Part shown: piece by piece, positions 60,182 to 64,000 of the stretch | Layout: the number at the start of each line of letters is the position of its first letter | How positions within the stretch are numbered: position 1 is the stretch's first letter | From: CAZJVD01 sp964549505 | GTDB taxonomy: Bacteria > Bdellovibrionota > UBA1018 > CAZJVD01 | Length of the DNA stretch: 64,000 bases | Assembly: GCA_964549505.1 (NCBI GenBank) | Contig: CAZJVD010000013.1 | Coordinates: 16,799 to 80,798 of the forward strand | Reading direction: 5' to 3' | Translations under genes and position numbers: made by a program | The notes under the pieces: generated by a model | What the model saw: the letters and a program-made list of their open reading frames with translations, nothing else | What the model was told of the DNA's origin: nothing | The model's database searches: none

Positions 60182-61341
60182 AACTTTGATTCGATCGCTG
60201 CGGTGATCATCGTCGCCGGTGCTTGCGACGAAAGTGAACCGTAAGCCTGCTTTGCTTGCAACGTCAGACCCGAGAGCTTTCCGAGCCGATTTTCGAAAAC
60301 TCCGGGCTGTAGAATCGCGCGATAGTCTTCATACGTGCGAACAAAGAGATCATCGAACATTTCGAATTTGTTCGCGCGCTCTTCGGTTAAAAAACTACAC
60401 GCCACGACGTTCGATACACCGGCGGCAAAGAGTTCATAAAACCCCGACGATCCAAACGTCACGATCAAGCGGCTACGATAGACATGCGACCAGTACTCAA
60501 AACGTGCGACGTCGACTGAAGCGTACCTGGAATCCCGTGCAGCCATCTCGTTAAGAATAGCGCGCACGTCACCGGCCGAATGATAGTTGGCATGCAGTGG
60601 GTGGATCTTAATCACAGGCTTTAAACCGGCTTCGAGAATGGGATCACAGATCTTCTCAAGGAACGCGCGCTGCCGTTCGTACGATTCTTTTTTCCCGGCA
60701 CCCGGATTGGTGATCACTTTTCGGTAACCGCCGGGATGCATGACCAACACACGGTCACGTGCACTGAGCTCTGTAACTCCCTGACGTTCGGGCTTTGGAT
60801 CGAGATGCGCAAAGTTCACGAACCTGTGATCACAGATCTCAGCACCCTGAACAATGTCTCGAAGCTTATGGACCTCGGCAAATCGATTGCTTCCTAAAAA
60901 AAACGCCGCGGCCGTGTCCGACACAGGAACGCCGGAGATCGGCTCGGTGAGTGACATCAGTACAGGCAGGTGTTCGTACCCCAGAGCCCACACGTGCGGA
61001 ACACCGCGATGTTTGAACTCCGCCAATACCGAAAGATCCTTCGTGGTCCCGACGACAGCATCAAAACGCTGGATCGGCGAGAACCAGGTCGATCGAAAAC
61101 ATGCCTGCCTCGCCTTCTTTTCATCGGGCAACTCGATCGCATCGGCCACATAACGAAGACCGGCGCGATTGACGAACGTCGCTCGCGTCGGTTTTCTTCC
61201 AAAATAGCGCGGCGAAAACCCGAGACAGTCTGGACGCGTCTTCTGAAATCGAATCATATGACCGCGCTCTGCCAACGACGCCATCACAGGCAGGAGAACT
61301 TTAAAGTAAAGAAGATGGGATCCGACAAAGAGGATCTTCAT
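60169..61341 (-). CDS. GT-B-fold glycosyltransferase-like protein
   Basis: This 390-residue protein opens with FVGSHLLYFKVLLPVMASLAERGH, the N-terminal pattern of GT-B enzymes and capsule or CDP-glycerol transferases. The C-terminal half has VLVMHPGGYRKVITNP, KIHPLHANY and TFGSSGFYELFAAGVSNVV, which fit the nucleotide-binding Rossmann half. It likely transfers the locus sugar to an acceptor on the envelope. It starts one base after the stop of the isomerase gene. Confidence 0.75.
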   Translation of the reverse strand: MKILFVGSHLLYFKVLLPVMASLAERGHMIRFQKTRPDCLGFSPRYFGRKPTRATFVNRAGLRYVADAIELPDEKKARQACFRSTWFSPIQRFDAVVGTTKDLSVLAEFKHRGVPHVWALGYEHLPVLMSLTEPISGVPVSDTAAAFFLGSNRFAEVHKLRDIVQGAEICDHRFVNFAHLDPKPERQGVTELSARDRVLVMHPGGYRKVITNPGAGKKESYERQRAFLEKICDPILEAGLKPVIKIHPLHANYHSAGDVRAILNEMAARDSRYASVDVARFEYWSHVYRSRLIVTFGSSGFYELFAAGVSNVVACSFLTEERANKFEMFDDLFVRTYEDYRAILQPGVFENRLGKLSGLTLQAKQAYGSLSSQAPATMITAAIESKFQSL

Positions 61342-62286
61342 TCACGAAGCGTCGCGCTTCCAATACGCACTAAGAAAACTGAGATTCTTTCGCGTCCAAG
61401 GGACTTCATCGAGCTCAGCGCCACGCGCTACCTGGAGAACAAAGTCGCCGTGATACGCAACGTCTTTGAGGTTACGAAAGAGCGCAACAAAATCGGTGTC
61501 CCCTGTTCCAAGAGGTACGGTTCCGCCGCCACGAACACGATCTTTGATATGCACACTGCCGATACGGTCTCCGTACGCTCGGAACTCGTCGTCGGGATGA
61601 AACCCAAGCGACGTGCTGTTTCCGGAGTCGTAGTTTACTAAGATCATTGGACGGTGTTGGGCACGGTCGTGGGCCCGACTTGAAGCGGTTGAGCCTGGTA
61701 CGAGATCTAAAAACTCACGAAAAGCCGACGGTCCGAGTGCGGTTTCAAGATGCAGTTCGACGTCCAACTCCCGAAGCCAGGGTGTAACCGAATGAAGCAA
61801 TCCGACGATCCGTTTGACATCCGAGTCGTCGCGAATCGCCGCGTGGTCCACAAGGGGTAACACCATCCGCGTGATCCCAGCACGCTGACAACGTTCCAAA
61901 ACCCAACGTAACTTTTCGGTACGCGTTCGGAACTCAGCCTCCGTCGCGCTCACGAGCGGAAGATCCATGAAATAATCCGCACAGAGCGAACGCACCGTCA
62001 CGCCCGTCTCTCGACTGAGCGCGAGCATTTGCTCGACGCCGACGTCTGTTGCCAGTGGATTGATGTCTTCGCCGTACTGATCAAAGATCCATTCGATGCT
62101 GTCGAGACCGGCTTCTTTTGCAGATGCGAATTCTTTTTCCCAACCGACACGAGGAAACGACTGAAAGCGACCTTCTTGTGGCGGCAAAAGCCGCCCTTGC
62201 ATGATGGCAACACACTGACCACTCGAAAGCTCACCCGATGGCTGACCCGACATCGGCCTCGCAAGGGGCGTCATGGACTGCCTCAT
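61342..62286 (-). CDS. Sugar phosphate isomerase/epimerase (xylose-isomerase-like TIM barrel)
   Basis: From ATG 62286 this is 314 residues. The TIM barrel shows MQGRLLPP, GLDSIEWIFDQ, SLCADYFM, ELHLETALGP, LVNYDSGN and SVHIKDRVRGGG. The metal-binding Glu and Asp residues come in the order of the AP-endonuclease-2/xylose-isomerase-like family. It should isomerise or epimerise a sugar (phosphate). The start overlaps the HAD stop (ATGA). A longer frame to 62340 is not needed. Confidence 0.85.
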   Translation of the reverse strand: MRQSMTPLARPMSGQPSGELSSGQCVAIMQGRLLPPQEGRFQSFPRVGWEKEFASAKEAGLDSIEWIFDQYGEDINPLATDVGVEQMLALSRETGVTVRSLCADYFMDLPLVSATEAEFRTRTEKLRWVLERCQRAGITRMVLPLVDHAAIRDDSDVKRIVGLLHSVTPWLRELDVELHLETALGPSAFREFLDLVPGSTASSRAHDRAQHRPMILVNYDSGNSTSLGFHPDDEFRAYGDRIGSVHIKDRVRGGGTVPLGTGDTDFVALFRNLKDVAYHGDFVLQVARGAELDEVPWTRKNLSFLSAYWKRDAS

Positions 62287-62621
62287 GGACCACCGCCTCG
62301 TGGACTGGAAACTCCGGATTCGAGTTTGCCGCTCATCCAATCATGGGCCGAAACAGCGCGGTCATCGATATACACATCAGCTTCGGGTTTTCCCAAAATC
62401 AGCTGATGGTAGGGCACACCCCAGTCTTTCATTTGTTTTTCTGTCAACGAACGCCAGTCGATGCCGGTCGTTGTACCGCGAGCGGTGAACAAAACGATAC
62501 GATGTCCCGCTTCGTAAAACGCGCGAACACGTGCGATCGCAGCAGGAAACGGTACGGCACTTTCATACTTTCCGTGCGTGATCGTGCAAAGAGTGCCATC
62601 GATATCGATACAATAAGTCAT
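62283..62621 (-). CDS. HAD-superfamily phosphatase-like protein (capsule-type)
   Basis: This 112-residue protein begins CIDIDGTLC (HAD motif I with nucleophile Asp), then FTARGTTTG (motif II Thr) and YIDDRAVSAHDW (motif IV Asp pair). This is the small HAD family found in capsule-sugar clusters (FkbH/KdsC-like short forms). It probably removes phosphate from a sugar intermediate. It lies between the NeuB-like and isomerase genes, downstream of the heptamer repeat. Confidence 0.85.
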   Translation of the reverse strand: MTYCIDIDGTLCTITHGKYESAVPFPAAIARVRAFYEAGHRIVLFTARGTTTGIDWRSLTEKQMKDWGVPYHQLILGKPEADVYIDDRAVSAHDWMSGKLESGVSSPRGGGP

Positions 62622-62629
62622 ATCAAGTC

Positions 62630-62699
62630 GTGTTACGCGTTTCGAGTTACGAGTTATGAATTACCAGTTACCAGTTACGAGTTACGTGTTCCGAGTTAA
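62630..62699. repeat. Ten-unit heptamer tandem repeat
   Basis: Ten consecutive 7-base units occupy 62630-62699, with consensus GAGTTAC. Units vary (for example GAATTAC, CAGTTAC) but keep exact seven-base spacing. It fills most of the 84-base gap between the NeuB-like gene and the HAD gene, which share one strand. It is not part of any gene and resembles short tandemly repeated heptamers known from other bacteria. Confidence 0.9.
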
Positions 62700-62705
62700 A
62701 TGCCG

Positions 62706-63578
62706 TTAGGCCTGCGCCTCAAACCAACGCAACTTCTTGGCGACGCCCTTTTCCGCGTCAATGAGAACCTTTTCGCCCCCGCCCAAGATCGTACCCACAC
62801 GACGACAGTCGCGAACTAACAGCTCCATCCCGCGTTTTTCAAGCGAAGCTGCTTGGTCACTTCCGTACATCGCGCGATCAAGCGTCACGTGGCGTTCGAT
62901 CACCACAGCACCCAAACCCACCGCCACCACACTCGGCATGACACCTGTCTCGTGGCCGCTGTAACCCACAGGCGCGCGGTAACGTGTGCGCAGTGTTTCG
63001 ATACAACGCAGATTCAGATCTTTTTCTTGTGCTGGATAGGTCGAAACACAATGAAGCAAAATGTACGGACAACCTGCCTTATTAAAAATCTCTACAGCGC
63101 GATCGATCGCCGGAAACTCTGCCATTCCTGTCGAAATAAAAGTCAGGCGTTTTTCTTTTGCGATTTTTTCGAGCAGCGGCTCGTACGTGATCATCGCCGA
63201 AGCGACTTTGTTGTACGGACAGTCGTAGGCAGCGAGAAAGTCTTGGCTCTCTAAGTCCCAGGCCGATGCAAACCATGCGATCTGTCGGTCGCGGCAATAC
63301 GTGTTGATTTCGTCATACTCGCGTTTGCCGAACTCGAGCCCTTGCTTTTGCTGTCGTTGCGTCGTTCCCCATGGACTCTCACGAGCGCTATCGAGAACAT
63401 CTTTTGTATAAACGGTGTCGAGCGTTCGCTTCTGAAACTTCACGGCGTCAAAGCCGGTTTCTTTAGAAGCGTCGATCAGTTTTTTTGCGATCTCCATGTC
63501 GCCGTTATGATTGATACCGATCTCGGCAATCATAAAGGGAATGCGTGGAAGCAAACTAAGTGCGTCAGCTGAAGCCAT
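62706..63578 (-). CDS. NeuB-like N-acetylneuraminate/nonulosonate synthase, no SAF domain
   Basis: From ATG 63578 (290 residues, with GGAGGAGAG before the ATG) the protein has the NeuB TIM-barrel blocks MIAEIGINHNGDME, AVKFQKRTLD and FISTGMAEFPAID, then YPAQEKDLNLRCI and VGYSGHETG. NeuB condenses phosphoenolpyruvate with an amino sugar to make nine-carbon acids. The usual C-terminal antifreeze-like (SAF) domain is absent, leaving only the barrel. It probably starts the locus pathway. The exact acceptor sugar is unknown. Confidence 0.88.
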   Translation of the reverse strand: MASADALSLLPRIPFMIAEIGINHNGDMEIAKKLIDASKETGFDAVKFQKRTLDTVYTKDVLDSARESPWGTTQRQQKQGLEFGKREYDEINTYCRDRQIAWFASAWDLESQDFLAAYDCPYNKVASAMITYEPLLEKIAKEKRLTFISTGMAEFPAIDRAVEIFNKAGCPYILLHCVSTYPAQEKDLNLRCIETLRTRYRAPVGYSGHETGVMPSVVAVGLGAVVIERHVTLDRAMYGSDQAASLEKRGMELLVRDCRRVGTILGGGEKVLIDAEKGVAKKLRWFEAQA

Positions 63579-63625
63579 GAATCTCTCCTCCAAAGCCGCA
63601 ACGTAGCATGGAGTTCGCGGGTCTC

Positions 63626-63922
63626 CTAGGGACGGACGCGTTGACGCCGACCGTCGATGCGTGACCCGCGTCCTTTGAGATTCGCCCGCTTTGCGGGCGT
63701 AATATGCTGGGCGAAAGCCCCAGAATTTTTTACCTCAGGATTCTTTGCCTCAGCATCTCCATCCGACGCGTCAGCAATGCTATCGAAGACCTCAGCCGCG
63801 AGTCCGTAGATTCCTTCAATCGTTTCCTCGTCGCCTTCATCAAAACTATGGGCGTCTGCCCTCGCGTCGAGGCTCGAAGCCATTACCAACACGAGGAGAC
63901 TCGTCACGACCCCCAACTGCAC
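63626..63922 (-). CDS. Small exported protein, tentative
   Basis: From GTG 63922 this is 98 residues. A signal-peptide-like start (VVTSLLVLVMASSLDARA) leads to an acidic part (SFDEGDEETIEGIYGLAAEVFDS) and a basic end (KRANLKGRGSRIDGRRQRVRP). A GGGAG sits about ten bases upstream. A perfect 7-bp palindrome (63683-63699) lies inside. It is plausible as a small secreted protein, but nothing is recognised. Confidence 0.4.
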   Translation of the reverse strand: MQLGVVTSLLVLVMASSLDARADAHSFDEGDEETIEGIYGLAAEVFDSIADASDGDAEAKNPEVKNSGAFAQHITPAKRANLKGRGSRIDGRRQRVRP

Positions 63923-63964
63923 CGACCACCGCTCCCGAAAAAGAACCCGTGTGCTTATCGAGAG

Positions 63965-64000
63965 ATAGGTAACACTTTATTCCGGACACATAGGTAACAC
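63965..64000. repeat. Two ATAGGTAACAC direct repeats at the window edge
   Basis: ATAGGTAACAC occurs at 63965-63975 and again at 63990-64000, 25 bases apart, with TTATTCCGGA between. From memory, short repeats of this kind occur at the ends of certain insertion sequences (the IS481-like group). The element itself, if any, would lie beyond base 64000, so this is only a pointer. Confidence 0.4.

Noticed and set aside
62630..62699. CRISPR array
   Set aside because: The units are contiguous seven-base repeats with no unique spacers and no cas genes nearby.
63683..63699. Perfect 7-bp palindrome as terminator
   Set aside because: It lies inside a small frame and has no U tract on either side.

Overview
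The window is gene-dense, of moderate GC content and almost entirely coding. It has lipoprotein and signal-peptide genes throughout, a compact flagellin, an HD-GYP protein, a PEGA-tailed Ser/Thr kinase, LpoB, tandem ArsA ATPases, a 13E12/DUF222-like HNH protein and a KamA-type lysine 2,3-aminomutase. Together these suggest a motile Gram-negative deltaproteobacterium-like organism, most likely in Bdellovibrionota/Oligoflexia. This is inferred from protein character and was not checked by search.

Layout. 1-4360 (minus): a probable operon of a NicO-like transporter, AurF-like diiron oxygenase, alpha/beta hydrolase, M24 peptidase-fold protein and SDR, with an upstream lipoprotein gene. 4495-5547: a flagellin gene with a sigma28-type promoter, a 7-codon leader and a terminator. 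5583-8576: a decayed trmB fragment, intact trmB, and two paralogous exported membrane proteins of unknown function in opposite orientations. 8549-20521: lipoproteins, a Tat/lipobox flavoprotein, LpoB plus its COG3014-like partner, two ArsA-type ATPases with a TPR protein, then a sulfur/thiol block (gshA-type ligase, cystathionine beta-synthase, cystathionine gamma-lyase/synthase). 20749-33157: signalling (SpoIIE/RsbU phosphatase, HD-GYP, OmpR regulator, Ser/Thr kinase, two receiver proteins), an HNH protein and lysine aminomutase. 32966-35671: an ArsR regulator with FeoA, FeoB and a small membrane protein. 35761-46932: mostly exported proteins of unknown function, with a broken M48 peptidase, tRNA-Ser(CGA) and an exported pseudokinase.

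46932-54441 is the most striking region. It holds a cytochrome c, a PuuD-type membrane urate oxidase with its own cytochrome c domain, a transthyretin-like hydroxyisourate hydrolase, and a 1577-residue single polypeptide. In order, that polypeptide carries a malate synthase-like domain, an OHCU decarboxylase domain, a serine beta-lactamase-like hydrolase domain and two allantoicase repeats. Read together, these encode most of the route urate -> hydroxyisourate -> OHCU -> allantoin -> (allantoate) -> ureidoglycolate -> glyoxylate -> malate. Allantoinase and ureidoglycolate lyase are not seen, and the serine-hydrolase domain has no assigned step.

54459-63578: a periplasmic MsrB-MsrA fusion, an exported unknown, and a glycan-sugar locus (NeuB-like, NeuA-like, HAD, sugar isomerase, SDR, Gfo/Idh/MocA, methyltransferase, GT-B) that looks like synthesis of a CMP-activated acidic sugar. 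A ten-unit heptamer tandem repeat lies inside it. The right edge ends in short direct repeats resembling an insertion-sequence terminus.
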